Shown: positions 34,276 through 42,740 of the stretch, one piece after another
Position numbering within the stretch: position 1 is the stretch's first letter
How the letters are laid out: each line of letters begins with the position of its first letter
Assembly (NCBI RefSeq): GCF_025971955.1
Contig: NZ_JAPDMX010000023.1
Span: 51,685 to 115,684, forward strand
Length of the DNA: 64,000 nucleotides
Direction: 5' to 3'
From: Shewanella subflava
GTDB lineage: Bacteria; Pseudomonadota; Gammaproteobacteria; Enterobacterales; Shewanellaceae
Made by a program: the position numbers and the translations under genes
The notes under the pieces: model-generated
The model's database searches: none
Seen by the model: only the letters and a program-made list of their open reading frames with translations
Told to the model about the DNA's origin: nothing

Positions 34276-36091
34276 AACATCTATAGCTCGGTTCAATCCT
34301 AAAAACTCAGAATCGTGCTCAAAAGATGATGCCTTTGATTTATCTCAAGAAATAAACGAAGAAATCGGTGGTAGAACTTACAAAGATTTTACGGCGTTTA
34401 GTGATGAGATTTCAGATGAAGCAAGATTTAGATTAAAGCTATTAATGTTGGTACATCGAAGATGTGAAAATATTACTGCCAAATCAATTGAGCCACTTAG
34501 AGTTGAATTGCAAAGGGAATGTGACAGAAAAATTCCAAGTGCAATCACGATTTATCGTTGGTGGCTTATATTCAAAAAATCAAATTATGATTCAGTTTCT
34601 TTAGCACCAAATATTAAGAAGCGGGGCAATCGAGATATTAAAGTACCAGCGATTGTTTCAGAGTTTATGGATCAAGCTATTGACGCTGTTATTTCAGCGA
34701 AACAGATCAACATTGTTGCTGCATTGCGTAGAGTCAGGAAAAAAATCCGAGTATATAACTTATCTCACGAAACAAGTTTAAAATATCCCAACTATGAATC
34801 GATCCGTAAGCGTGTTCATAAGATTACTCCTTTTGAAAAGCTTGTTGCGCTGAAGGGAGAGCGAGTGGCGAAACGTGAGTTTCGTCGAATGGGCAAGAAA
34901 ATTTTAACTTCTTATGTAATGGAGCGAGTTGAAATAGATCACACTGTGCTTGATCTTTTTGCTGTTCATGATGTTAGTGGAGCTCCTATTGGACGTCCAT
35001 ATTTAACTCAACTAGTTGATTGTTATAGTAAAGCTGTGGTGGGATTTTATTTGGGTTTTGAACCACCAAGTTACGTATCTGTTGCATTAGCATTGAAAAA
35101 TACCATTTTACCAAAAGACGAGTTACTTTCTCGATTTCCTGAGGTAAAAAATGAATGGCTTTGTTACGGTATTCCAGACTTGGTGGTAACAGATAACGGA
35201 AAAGAGTTTCTCTCAGATGGGTTTGCAAAGGCTTGTGAAAGTTTACTTATTAACATTCATCAAAATAAAGTTGAAACCCCTGATAACAAAGCTTCTGTTG
35301 AACGTCAATTTGGTACTAGTAATACATCCTTACTTGATGACCTTCCAGGGAAAGCTTTTAGTAGTTACTTGAAACGCGAAGGTTATGATTCAGTTAGTGA
35401 AGCATCGTTAACAATTACGGATATAACAAGAATTTATTTGATTTGGTTAATTGATATTTATCATAAAAAGTCGAACACACGAGGAACAAACTGTCCGAAT
35501 GTAGCTTGGAGACGAGGCTGCAAAATGTGGGAACCGAACGAATTTAAAGGTACGCCACAGGAGCTTGATTTTAGATTTGCTAAGTTAGATATAAAAACAC
35601 TCCGAAAAGAGGGTATCACTGTTTGCACAGGACTCACATACAGCAGTGAGAGACTTGCTGAGTATCGAGGTAAAAAAGGCGACCATAAAGTGAACTTGAA
35701 ATATAACCCTGAAAATATGGGGGTTATTTGGGTTCAAGATGAAGATAATGAAGAATATTTTGAAGTACCTGCTATAGAGTACGAATATGCTTGTAAGGTA
35801 TCTTATTGGCAACATAAGAAAAACCTTGAAATTAAAGCGAAACTTAATCGATTTGAATATAATATAAATGATGAAATTGATGCCGAATTAACGATAGATA
35901 AAATTGTCGATGATTCCATCCTTAAAAAGAAAACAGCCCTCAGAAGTAAACGACGTGGAGCTCGCTACCAAGAGAATTCGGCTCGAGCCAAATCGGTACA
36001 AAAAGCTGAAGTAGCTCCACCCAATAAGGATCGAGGCATCAACAATACGGATAATATTGATAGCTCAGACTGGGATGTTGATTATGTTTAG
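34268..36091 (+). CDS. tnsB: DDE transposase TnsB
   Basis: RNase-H-fold integrase that cuts the 3' ends and joins them to target DNA; it also binds the repeats at the element's ends. It has 607 residues. The catalytic triad is visible as D224 (ERVEIDHTVLD), D309 (LVVTDNGKEF) and E345 (KASVERQFGT). N-terminal helix-turn-helix DNA-binding regions precede it. A Mu-type beta-barrel and a basic C-terminal tail (residues about 565-590, RRGARYQ) that recruits TnsC follow. It is translated coupled to tnsA. Nothing is missing. Confidence 0.95.
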   Translation: MPKTSIARFNPKNSESCSKDDAFDLSQEINEEIGGRTYKDFTAFSDEISDEARFRLKLLMLVHRRCENITAKSIEPLRVELQRECDRKIPSAITIYRWWLIFKKSNYDSVSLAPNIKKRGNRDIKVPAIVSEFMDQAIDAVISAKQINIVAALRRVRKKIRVYNLSHETSLKYPNYESIRKRVHKITPFEKLVALKGERVAKREFRRMGKKILTSYVMERVEIDHTVLDLFAVHDVSGAPIGRPYLTQLVDCYSKAVVGFYLGFEPPSYVSVALALKNTILPKDELLSRFPEVKNEWLCYGIPDLVVTDNGKEFLSDGFAKACESLLINIHQNKVETPDNKASVERQFGTSNTSLLDDLPGKAFSSYLKREGYDSVSEASLTITDITRIYLIWLIDIYHKKSNTRGTNCPNVAWRRGCKMWEPNEFKGTPQELDFRFAKLDIKTLRKEGITVCTGLTYSSERLAEYRGKKGDHKVNLKYNPENMGVIWVQDEDNEEYFEVPAIEYEYACKVSYWQHKKNLEIKAKLNRFEYNINDEIDAELTIDKIVDDSILKKKTALRSKRRGARYQENSARAKSVQKAEVAPPNKDRGINNTDNIDSSDWDVDYV

Positions 36092-36104
36092 CTGGGGATA
36101 AGTT

Positions 36105-37085
36105 ATGGAACATGATGATTATATTCGTGCTCAAAAAGCGAGAAAAGCTTTCATTTCTACGCCTATTGTTACACAAATTTTAGAGCTTATAGAGCGTTGT
36201 CGAGAATACTCTGATCGCGATTCTGAGCCATCATGCATGATGGTCTACGGGGCATCTGGTGTTGGAAAAACATCAATAATAAAAAAGTATTTAAAAAATA
36301 ATCCAGGTGATTCTACGCCAACTGGTGACGTACTTCCTGTTTGGTATATAGAGCTTCCAGAAAACGCTAAACCTGTTGACGCTGCCAGAGAAATGCTGCT
36401 TGCAATTAATGACCCTTTAGCTTTATATGAAACCGATATCGCATTATTGACCCATAGAATAATACAGCTGGTTAAAGACTTAAAAGTTGAGCTCATAATC
36501 ATCGACGAATTCCAACATTTGGTGGAAAAAACATCTAACAAGATATTAGCTCGGGTAGGTGATTGGTTGAAGATGCTCATCAATAAATCTAAATGTCCTA
36601 TTATTTTGTTTGGAATGCCATATTCTAAAGTGGTTTTAGATGCAAATACTCAACTCAATGGGAGATTTCCAATTCAGTTTCATCTAAGACCTTTTAGTTA
36701 TCTAAATGAAAAGGCTATTTTTGAAGGTTTTCTTAAAAGGCTTGATGAAGCGTTACCATTTAATAAACGCTCAGGCTTGGACACTGCATTAATGCAGAAA
36801 AAGCTTTATGCGTTTTCTCAAGGGAATATGCGTTCATTGAGAAATCTGATTTATCATGCTTCAGTTCATGCTATTGAGAATAATGAAGATTGCCTCACAG
36901 AAGTTGATTTTCTTTATGCTTCAGAGCTATCTTCAGGAGATAAGTCATCGACTTGGAAAAATCCATTTAAAACATCAGTTACGAAAGATATGCTAGCTGA
37001 CCCCTCTAACACTATTGGTTGGGAAGATTATTTTAGGAATAACCGAAATAGAAAAGCCAAAGTCCATTCTGACTTAACTATCTAA
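36105..37085 (+). CDS. tnsC: AAA+ regulator TnsC
   Basis: ATPase that forms filaments or rings on DNA and links the target-bound Cascade-TniQ complex to TnsAB. It has 326 residues. Walker A is at 49-56 (GASGVGKTS region), Walker B at 131-137 (IIIDEFQH, D134/E135), and an arginine-finger region lies near NGRFPIQFHLRPF. A GGGATAAG stretch upstream serves as ribosome site. It lies 13 bp after tnsB and closes the tnsABC operon. Downstream is a dispersed inverted-repeat element and then the CRISPR array. Confidence 0.94.
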   Translation: MEHDDYIRAQKARKAFISTPIVTQILELIERCREYSDRDSEPSCMMVYGASGVGKTSIIKKYLKNNPGDSTPTGDVLPVWYIELPENAKPVDAAREMLLAINDPLALYETDIALLTHRIIQLVKDLKVELIIIDEFQHLVEKTSNKILARVGDWLKMLINKSKCPIILFGMPYSKVVLDANTQLNGRFPIQFHLRPFSYLNEKAIFEGFLKRLDEALPFNKRSGLDTALMQKKLYAFSQGNMRSLRNLIYHASVHAIENNEDCLTEVDFLYASELSSGDKSSTWKNPFKTSVTKDMLADPSNTIGWEDYFRNNRNRKAKVHSDLTI

Positions 37086-37154
37086 TACTTAAGCTATTCT
37101 GGTTGATGAAGAACTCTAAATACTCAAGGTCTTTTAATGCTTTTTCCTTGTTAT

Positions 37155-37314
37155 ACAAATCGTAATAAACAACTGATCATTCTAGGTTGTGAAAATACCT
37201 GATAACTGCGTTATATTTTTTGATTGTAGAATAACTACTTATCAAAAAAATCTGCCTTGTTATCACGCATTTTCCTACGCTATTTCTGGCCACTTATTTA
37301 CTGTGATCAATGGT
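37155..37314. repeat. Dispersed inverted-repeat element, copy 2, inside the transposon
   Basis: Clearly related to 63721-63876: AAATCGTAATAAACAACTGATCA at the left, TTTTTTGATTGTAGAATAACTACTTATC in the middle (about 37216-37243), CCTTGTTATC, CCTACGCTATTTCTGG, and the right end ATTTACTGTGATCAATGGTAT. It ends 7 bp before the divergent last CRISPR repeat. It therefore inserted between tnsC and the leader-distal end of the array. No coding capacity. Confidence 0.75.
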
Positions 37315-37321
37315 ATCAGTA

Positions 37322-37589
37322 GCTACTATCGGCCTATTCGGCCGTATTCCAACCTAGAACACCAGCGACGTTGGGTCCCATATTATTAGCGGCCTATGCG
37401 GCCGAGCACGCACAATGCTCGTTGAAAAGCTTTTCGTATAAATTATTAGCGGCCTATGCGGCCGAGCACATTGAGATCCCATCAAAATTACTTTTGAATT
37501 CATTATTAGCGGCCTATGCGGCCGAGCACCGGTATCTGTCTTTGCTAAGACCTCAAGCACAATTATTAGCGGCCTATGCGGCCGAGCAC
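37322..37589 (-). CRISPR. Type I-F3 CRISPR array: four identical repeats, four 32-nt spacers, divergent last repeat
   Basis: Read on the minus strand, identical 28-bp repeats are at 37562-37589, 37502-37529, 37442-37469 and 37382-37409 (exact 60-bp period). Spacers of 32 nt are at 37530-37561, 37470-37501, 37410-37441 and 37350-37381. The final repeat (37322-37349) keeps the hairpin CGGCC-GAATA-GGCCG but differs in loop and both flanks. The typical repeat has stem CGGCC-GCATA-GGCCG and 3' handle CTAATAAT. Orientation follows from the I-F repeat form and from co-direction with cas6. The fourth spacer matches oadB; I did not find the others in this window. Confidence 0.96.
37350..37381 (-). other. 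Homing guide spacer matching oadB
   Basis: Spacer 4, leader-distal, preceded by a normal repeat (supplying the 5' handle) and followed by the divergent repeat. Translated in frame it gives [10 protein letters not shown], identical to OadB residues 354-363, using different third-position bases in most codons. It therefore looks copied from, or selected against, an oadB gene of another species or lineage, or kept divergent to spare the host. See the protospacer at 33386. Confidence 0.88.
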
Positions 37590-37661
37590 TATAACGGACA
37601 CTACTTAAACGCTTGATTTTTAGCTTAGTTTGTTGAAATAGGTTTTACAACCCTTTGTTCA

Positions 37662-37690
37662 TAAATACTTGCCTTTTCAATAAATTTCAA
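37662..37690 (-). promoter_or_regulatory. Candidate promoter in the CRISPR leader
   Basis: On the minus strand, TTGAAA (37690-37685) and TATTTA (37667-37662) are separated by 17 bp, in the 134-bp leader between the cas6 stop and the first repeat. This would give an array transcript independent of the tniQ-cas operon. Sequence match only. Confidence 0.35.
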
Positions 37691-37723
37691 TGGGTTAAGA
37701 TGGTATAAAAAATAAAGGTTAAG

Positions 37724-38323
37724 TTAAACGAAAGGAACGCTTTGATACGAGTTATCAAAATTCGCAAGACCATAACTACTGAAGACCCCAGAGCCTTCTA
37801 TTTTGTCACGTTGATACATCTGAATATTGATTCGGAATTCATTGTCATTACTTTGGCTGTGCTTTTGAATTACATGGTAGTGAGCAATCGAAACACTTGT
37901 GTTTGAATCGTATTTCTTAGGATCAAAATGTTCACCTCGGGACAGAGCCCTTCTTTCAAGTCTTCTCAATCTTTTTGCCGTTGCGGAAGGTGTAAATTTG
38001 TCAACATAGCAAGAGCGTTTAAACGAAGCATAATGACAGTTATGAGGCACAGTTTGAAGCTCAGAAATACTGAAATAATTCATTTCTTGCATCTGTAAAA
38101 AATACTGCTGAGTAAGCAGTTGGGTAAGAATTTCTTTTGAGGTGCTAACAAAAGATATTTTTCTACCAATGGTTTGCTCTTCCCAACAAGGAAAAGATAC
38201 ACCAATTTTTCTTGTATTATGCCGATAATTAAATCCATGCAAAATTTTGAGGCAGCGTGCAACTAATAACTCGTTATTTCTTTTCTCAGGTAAAAAAGTA
38301 ACGGTTTTAAAATACCATTGCAT
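37724..38323 (-). CDS. cas6: CRISPR endoribonuclease Cas6 (Csy4, I-F3)
   Basis: Cuts pre-crRNA 3' of the repeat hairpin and stays bound to it within the Cascade complex. It has 199 residues, starting MQWYFKTVTFLPEKRNN. H29 (ILHGFN) sits at the same position as the catalytic His of Pseudomonas Csy4. The arginine-rich helix is KRLRRLERRALSRGE, and the C-terminus has the SSYGLANFDNSYQSVP pattern (FSSYGLS/N in homologues). It starts 2 bp after cas7 and is followed by the array it processes. Confidence 0.94.
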   Translation of the reverse strand: MQWYFKTVTFLPEKRNNELLVARCLKILHGFNYRHNTRKIGVSFPCWEEQTIGRKISFVSTSKEILTQLLTQQYFLQMQEMNYFSISELQTVPHNCHYASFKRSCYVDKFTPSATAKRLRRLERRALSRGEHFDPKKYDSNTSVSIAHYHVIQKHSQSNDNEFRINIQMYQRDKIEGSGVFSSYGLANFDNSYQSVPFV

Positions 38324-38325
38324 AA

Positions 38326-39363
38326 TTAACTTCCTTTTTGCTGAAAAAGTCCACCTTTGATCAAATTTGCAATAACAAAATGTAAATCGTTGATGATCTC
38401 ATCTGTTAGGTCTTCTTCACTATTTAGCATTTCTATAAATTCATCCGATCGTTTGAGTAATGAGAAGAAGTCTTTACCTGTTTCTGGCGCGCGATAACAT
38501 ACTGTATTTTGCTTATCGACACCATAATGGCCCACCCTGATCATTTTTTCCGCATTCGGGTACCAATTATCGATCATTGCAATAGCAGCACCTGTTTTGA
38601 AACAGCCAAAAATTGGAGAAATCTGATTATCAATTTCAGTGGATTGATATTGGCGATTCTTTTCACCCTTTGTTGACTCTTTAAAAACTTGGCTAGGACG
38701 AATAGGGGCGCATGTTGGAAATTGCATGGTGGCTTTAACTTCTAAAACGCAAAGTTCGTTTGATGTCGTCAGTGTATTGATAACCAGTTGTACTAGCTCA
38801 TTCCAGAGCATATTGTCTCTATAATTGCTGGGGTCAGGGTAATTTTTTCTCAGTTCTTCAAAAACTAACGTGGTATCCTCCCAAGGCCAGGGTGAGATTT
38901 CGATGGTAGTTGAATAAGCTCTTGAAGGGTTCTCCCATAACCAACTCGCATTACAAATATTGATCAAGTAACGATTCACGAGCTCTTTTAAGCCGATTTT
39001 CTTATGGTATAGAAAGAACAATTTAGAGAGTTGCTGCTTCACCAGATTATCTGAGCACTTTAATGGCTCAAGTAACTTTGGAAGAAAAGATACAGAAAAG
39101 CAGCATTCAAGTGCTTTTGCTCCATAAGGTACGTTGCAGAAATCAATTTCATGGATGTTACCTTCAGCGAGTTGTTCAGCTTTTATTGTGGTATCAATAT
39201 CGCCATTTTCTTTATAAGCAGAACGAATCCCTTCCTTCATGCCATTTATCTTTCGGCTATGAATCTTTAATGGTGATTTACTGCCATCCGGCCAAACTAC
39301 TAAAAATATAACATCAGATGGGTCAATTGATGCTTGATACGCTAGGTGTATAGGCAGTTGCAT
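38326..39363 (-). CDS. cas7: Cascade backbone protein Cas7 (Csy3, I-F3)
   Basis: Six copies line the crRNA; each flips out every sixth base, so those positions are not read in the target. It has 345 residues, starting MQLPIHLAYQASIDPSDV. Conserved stretches are DFCNVPYGAKALECCFSVSF, PWPWEDTTLVFEELR, RPSQVF, KTGAAIAMIDNWYP and NLIKGGLFQQKG. The start lies 41 bp inside the cas8/5 frame, which suggests coupled translation. Confidence 0.94.
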   Translation of the reverse strand: MQLPIHLAYQASIDPSDVIFLVVWPDGSKSPLKIHSRKINGMKEGIRSAYKENGDIDTTIKAEQLAEGNIHEIDFCNVPYGAKALECCFSVSFLPKLLEPLKCSDNLVKQQLSKLFFLYHKKIGLKELVNRYLINICNASWLWENPSRAYSTTIEISPWPWEDTTLVFEELRKNYPDPSNYRDNMLWNELVQLVINTLTTSNELCVLEVKATMQFPTCAPIRPSQVFKESTKGEKNRQYQSTEIDNQISPIFGCFKTGAAIAMIDNWYPNAEKMIRVGHYGVDKQNTVCYRAPETGKDFFSLLKRSDEFIEMLNSEEDLTDEIINDLHFVIANLIKGGLFQQKGS

Positions 39364-41269
39364 ATTTACTCCTTGTTAGTAGACTTGGGCCGGATTGCTC
39401 ATATTTGTATTGCCAAAAAATATTATCTAAATTGGATTTATCACTAAGTGATACGACTTTGAGTAATGCTAAGATGTTTTCGGAAAATGCATGTTTGTAG
39501 CCCTTCAAAGATAGTTGCTTTTCTTTGGGGGATTCAAGTAGGTGATATCCGATTGTATTTAGGAACAACCTTTTATCTTTTTTTAGTTCTTCAAATATGT
39601 CGTTAATATTTTCTAGCTTTTTCTTATCGTGAAGTAAGAGCCAGTTACCTTTGGTTTGTTCTATGGCGTCAATGGCAGATTTTGCAGACGAGTATGTTTT
39701 TATGGTTTCAATTTTATTGTTCGGGATTTTCACTGAGCCTCTAGCCAGTGTTTTAGGCATAATTTTAAAAAGTGTCGTGCTAGGTATATTTAGATAAGTC
39801 TTGCACTTGATCAAAACACTCACTTCTAAATCACATTGCCATTCGTCCTGTATTGCAGGGGGAGAAATGTTTACATTATTTTTGAGAATTGATTCTTTAC
39901 TAAGGCCGCGTTTGTGTAAACTAATTGAGTGGATACAGATAGCAAAACTATCAACTTTATATTCTGAGTTAAATTCTGATAACTTGCGCTCAAAAGCATG
40001 AATAAACCCAAAAAAAGCCATCATAGAGGGCATCCCTATGCTATAGGGGGTATTTAATGCTGATGCCGCCCTGACATTCAGACATGGTAATAGTAAATAT
40101 TGACCATTTGATGAGTTGTCGAATGTTAAATGCCTTAGTGTACTATCAATCATGAGTTGATTAAAAATATGCATAAACAGTTTCGTCAACTTATCGTCAT
40201 ATGCAAGATTTGCAGAAAATGGAGACGACGCCAGTTCAAAGTTGAGTTCTTCAGCTAACTGAGATGCAGATTTTTTATCTGAATTTACTTGGTCCAACCA
40301 AATGCCTAATGCGGATTTAATATCATCAATAACAATATTTAGTTGTTGCTTGAAATCCTTTTTAGTCAGAAGCCATTGCTTACTTTCGACATACAGGCTA
40401 AGAGATTTAAATACTGACTTAGTTAACCAATAGGGAGCCGCTTTTACGTAATGGGGGCGACTCTTATCAATCTTTGGGAGGCTTTTTATCATTTTAAAAG
40501 CTCCACCGCACGTCATCGCTATACATCCCATATTGGTAGCTCTATCAAACCAAGTTTTAGCTGTTAGCCGGTATTGAGATTCAAGAGCTTGATATACATG
40601 GCTTTGAAGTGATTGGGATGCTACTGGAGATAACGTTACATATGAATTAGTGTCGTCAGGAAAGACGATTTGTTTTAAATAGTTAAACTTCAATTCAACT
40701 TCAATTACTTGATTTGGTATTTTAGATAAGTAGTTTGCTGTTTGTGTTTGTCTCTTTTTAGTGCATCCTAATTTTTTCAAGTTTGCCCAAAGAGGGTGAT
40801 TAACGTCTTTAAGTATGAGTGCCAAGCAGGTTTGTTGGCCATTCCATATAAATTCGCTAGTTAAGAATACTGCACGGTTTACATTGTTAGAATTTTTAGA
40901 ATAACTCCAATCAATTTGTGGGAGATTACTAGATGAGAGGGCAAAAGGAGGTAGTTCACCGATAGGGATAGCCCTTATTACTCCAGTGGTGCGAATATCA
41001 GGAAACTTGACATTATGGCTTTGGCGATTTGATGCTGTCTCAAGACAATCTGACCACCATTTCTCATCTCTTAATTTAGCTTTGCATGTATCGGGGTTAA
41101 GCAAATTTTTATGTAGATTAACTTTGTCAGTTAGATTGATAAGAATTGTTAATGCTGTTTGTGGATCTGCTGAAATGTCTATAGCAGATGATAGAGGGCG
41201 AAAAGCCTTTCTTAGTGTCTTGGAAAGATCATCTGTATTACTTTCAATAATTTCTTTTAGTGTAGTCAT
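39323..41269 (-). CDS. cas8: Fused Cas8-Cas5 (Csy1-Csy2 fusion), PAM recognition
   Basis: Large Cascade subunit of I-F3 systems: the Cas8 part reads the PAM and the Cas5 part holds the crRNA 5' handle. It has 648 residues. N-terminal Cas8-like parts are FRPLSSAIDI, KLRDEKWWSDCLE and SHNVKFPDIRTTGVIRA. The Cas5-like C-terminal part includes LPCLNVRAASALNTPYSIG, PSMMAFFGFIHAFE and the LLHDKK and GYHLLE regions. The ATG at 41269 shares one base with the tniQ stop (TAATG), so I prefer it to the GTG at 41275. Confidence 0.94.
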   Translation of the reverse strand: MTTLKEIIESNTDDLSKTLRKAFRPLSSAIDISADPQTALTILINLTDKVNLHKNLLNPDTCKAKLRDEKWWSDCLETASNRQSHNVKFPDIRTTGVIRAIPIGELPPFALSSSNLPQIDWSYSKNSNNVNRAVFLTSEFIWNGQQTCLALILKDVNHPLWANLKKLGCTKKRQTQTANYLSKIPNQVIEVELKFNYLKQIVFPDDTNSYVTLSPVASQSLQSHVYQALESQYRLTAKTWFDRATNMGCIAMTCGGAFKMIKSLPKIDKSRPHYVKAAPYWLTKSVFKSLSLYVESKQWLLTKKDFKQQLNIVIDDIKSALGIWLDQVNSDKKSASQLAEELNFELASSPFSANLAYDDKLTKLFMHIFNQLMIDSTLRHLTFDNSSNGQYLLLPCLNVRAASALNTPYSIGMPSMMAFFGFIHAFERKLSEFNSEYKVDSFAICIHSISLHKRGLSKESILKNNVNISPPAIQDEWQCDLEVSVLIKCKTYLNIPSTTLFKIMPKTLARGSVKIPNNKIETIKTYSSAKSAIDAIEQTKGNWLLLHDKKKLENINDIFEELKKDKRLFLNTIGYHLLESPKEKQLSLKGYKHAFSENILALLKVVSLSDKSNLDNIFWQYKYEQSGPSLLTRSKYATAYTPSVSSIN

Positions 41270-42447
41270 TACCACCTCGAGATATAATGAGATCTATTAC
41301 ACTCAGGTGTTTGAAATTCAGACAACCAGAGACAATAAACATCGCCTAGATTAAAAATGTAACTACTTACATTTAAGGGTACTTTATTGTTGATTCGACA
41401 GTTTGGTGTGAGCAGTTTTTGCTGAACCATTGATGCAATTTGATCGATTGAACAATTGAGCAGCAAGCAAGCATCTAATGCATTGATTCTTAGTTCAGCC
41501 AATAACCCCAAGTCTTCCCAGAGATGTTTTTCAAGATAATCAAAAAGCTGTTTTAAAATGAAGTTTGACTTTAAATCCCTACTAGGGAGATTGATTGAGC
41601 TATAAAACAAAGAACCTAGTAGATCTTTTAGTCTCAATTGATTCCTTTCAACAACAGCGTAATCAAGATTAAATTGAATGCGTTCATCGATAATTGCGTC
41701 AAATGATTGAGGCCAATGATGCCAAAATAGTAATAAGCTTTTGACATCATTGGCCTCTGTAATATTTTGCCACCAGTACAATATTCCCCAACGATGACTA
41801 GCAGGTACACTCGGTAGAGGCGGAACATCGTTTCCAGCTAACCAGGATGCAATAGCAATTTTGTCTTCATCTCCTTTACTTTTATCCAAAGCTAATGGTT
41901 TACCACAGTCTATACAAATGCCAGATAATCCTGCTTTTCTATAATCATAAATCGTTCCGCAAGGGCATTCATGTATAAGCTTAATTTTGTGTTTATGGCA
42001 ATAGTCGTAACCTGACAAATGCCATAAGTAATTTGCGTATCCATGCTCAGACAAGCATAGAGGGCAGCATGGTATTTGCTTTGTACGTAAAATATATCTG
42101 GGGAAAACTTCAGAGCCTCTGATTAGTGCTGAAGAGTCGGGCGAAAATTTTATAGATGAGCGATTTATCGCTAAACCTAAAAGCTCTGATGGTTCATTAA
42201 AAGTCAGCTGACTTAATTTCAAAAGGCTATGGGTACGAGCAGTGGAATGATTTTTTGACGAACAAGGATTGATTAAGGTGATATCTGTGGGAAAAGTGCT
42301 AAACATACGGTGGTTTATTTCTTGTAAAAACTTTTTTGTAGCCAACAGAAACCGGTGAATGTCACGGTATCCATTTTTGTTGGCTACGCGTATAAAAAAG
42401 CTTTCAAGGGTTTCATCGTTAAATGGCTTTGGTCTTTGCAAAAACAT
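41269..42447 (-). CDS. tniQ: Target-complex adaptor TniQ
   Basis: Dimer that binds the Cas6 end of Cascade and recruits TnsC. It has 392 residues from the Met at 42447 (MFLQRPKPFNDETLESFF), preceded by GAAGG with good spacing. The open frame continues to 42495, but the extra 16 residues are not family-like. Zinc-ribbon pairs are visible in IPCCPLCLSEHGY, YDYCHKHKI, CPCGTIYDYR and GICIDCGK. The C-terminal helix-turn-helix-like region has DACLLLNCSIDQIASMV. First gene of tniQ-cas8/5-cas7-cas6-array. Confidence 0.94.
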   Translation of the reverse strand: MFLQRPKPFNDETLESFFIRVANKNGYRDIHRFLLATKKFLQEINHRMFSTFPTDITLINPCSSKNHSTARTHSLLKLSQLTFNEPSELLGLAINRSSIKFSPDSSALIRGSEVFPRYILRTKQIPCCPLCLSEHGYANYLWHLSGYDYCHKHKIKLIHECPCGTIYDYRKAGLSGICIDCGKPLALDKSKGDEDKIAIASWLAGNDVPPLPSVPASHRWGILYWWQNITEANDVKSLLLFWHHWPQSFDAIIDERIQFNLDYAVVERNQLRLKDLLGSLFYSSINLPSRDLKSNFILKQLFDYLEKHLWEDLGLLAELRINALDACLLLNCSIDQIASMVQQKLLTPNCRINNKVPLNVSSYIFNLGDVYCLWLSEFQTPECNRSHYISRW

Positions 42448-42584
42448 GAATGAACCTTCAGTCCTTTTGCTAGCGAGGCGAACGTTTATAACCAATTAAT
42501 TCTCACTGAACACGCATCTTAAGGTTGATTGTGTATATTGATACTTTCAGCATAGTAGCCCTTCTAATCTATTGCACTTTTTAT

Positions 42585-42740
42585 CTAAATTAAGCCTAAA
42601 TCAATAGCTTCATCCTTGAACTTACCGACAATATTAATCATCTTCTCGTAAGTATCAGACAGGGCGTTGCTACTAGAACCTTGGGCAATTTCATGAGATA
42701 GATTAAATGATTCATTGTCTAAATTTAGTGAAATTGTCGA
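42585..42740 (-). pseudogene. 3' fragment of an unknown gene, cut at the tnsA-duplicate junction
   Basis: On the minus strand an open frame runs from the junction at 42740 to a TAG at 42585-42587. It encodes about 51 residues (ISLNLDNESFNLSHEIAQGS ... EKMINIVGKFKDEAIDLGLI) with coding-like, helical composition. It has no start and ends exactly where identity to tnsA begins, so it looks like the C-terminal stub of a gene severed by recombination. I do not recognise the family. Between it and tniQ (42448-42584) I see only AT-rich sequence that should hold the tniQ promoter. Confidence 0.45.

Noticed and set aside
34986..35228. Minus-strand ORF inside tnsB and similar long shadow frames in relA, alaS, barA and eno
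   Set aside because: They lie entirely within well-supported genes, lack ribosome sites and show no recognisable domains.
37350..37381. Spacer 4 as an ordinary anti-phage spacer
   Set aside because: In-frame translation and gap-free alignment to oadB, with the expected 49-bp insertion distance, make the self-target far more likely.
37371..37616. Open frames on both strands across the CRISPR array, with a repeated LLAAYAAEH or ARPHRPLI motif
   Set aside because: The periodicity comes from the 60-bp repeat-spacer unit, which is divisible by three; they are translations of the array, not genes.
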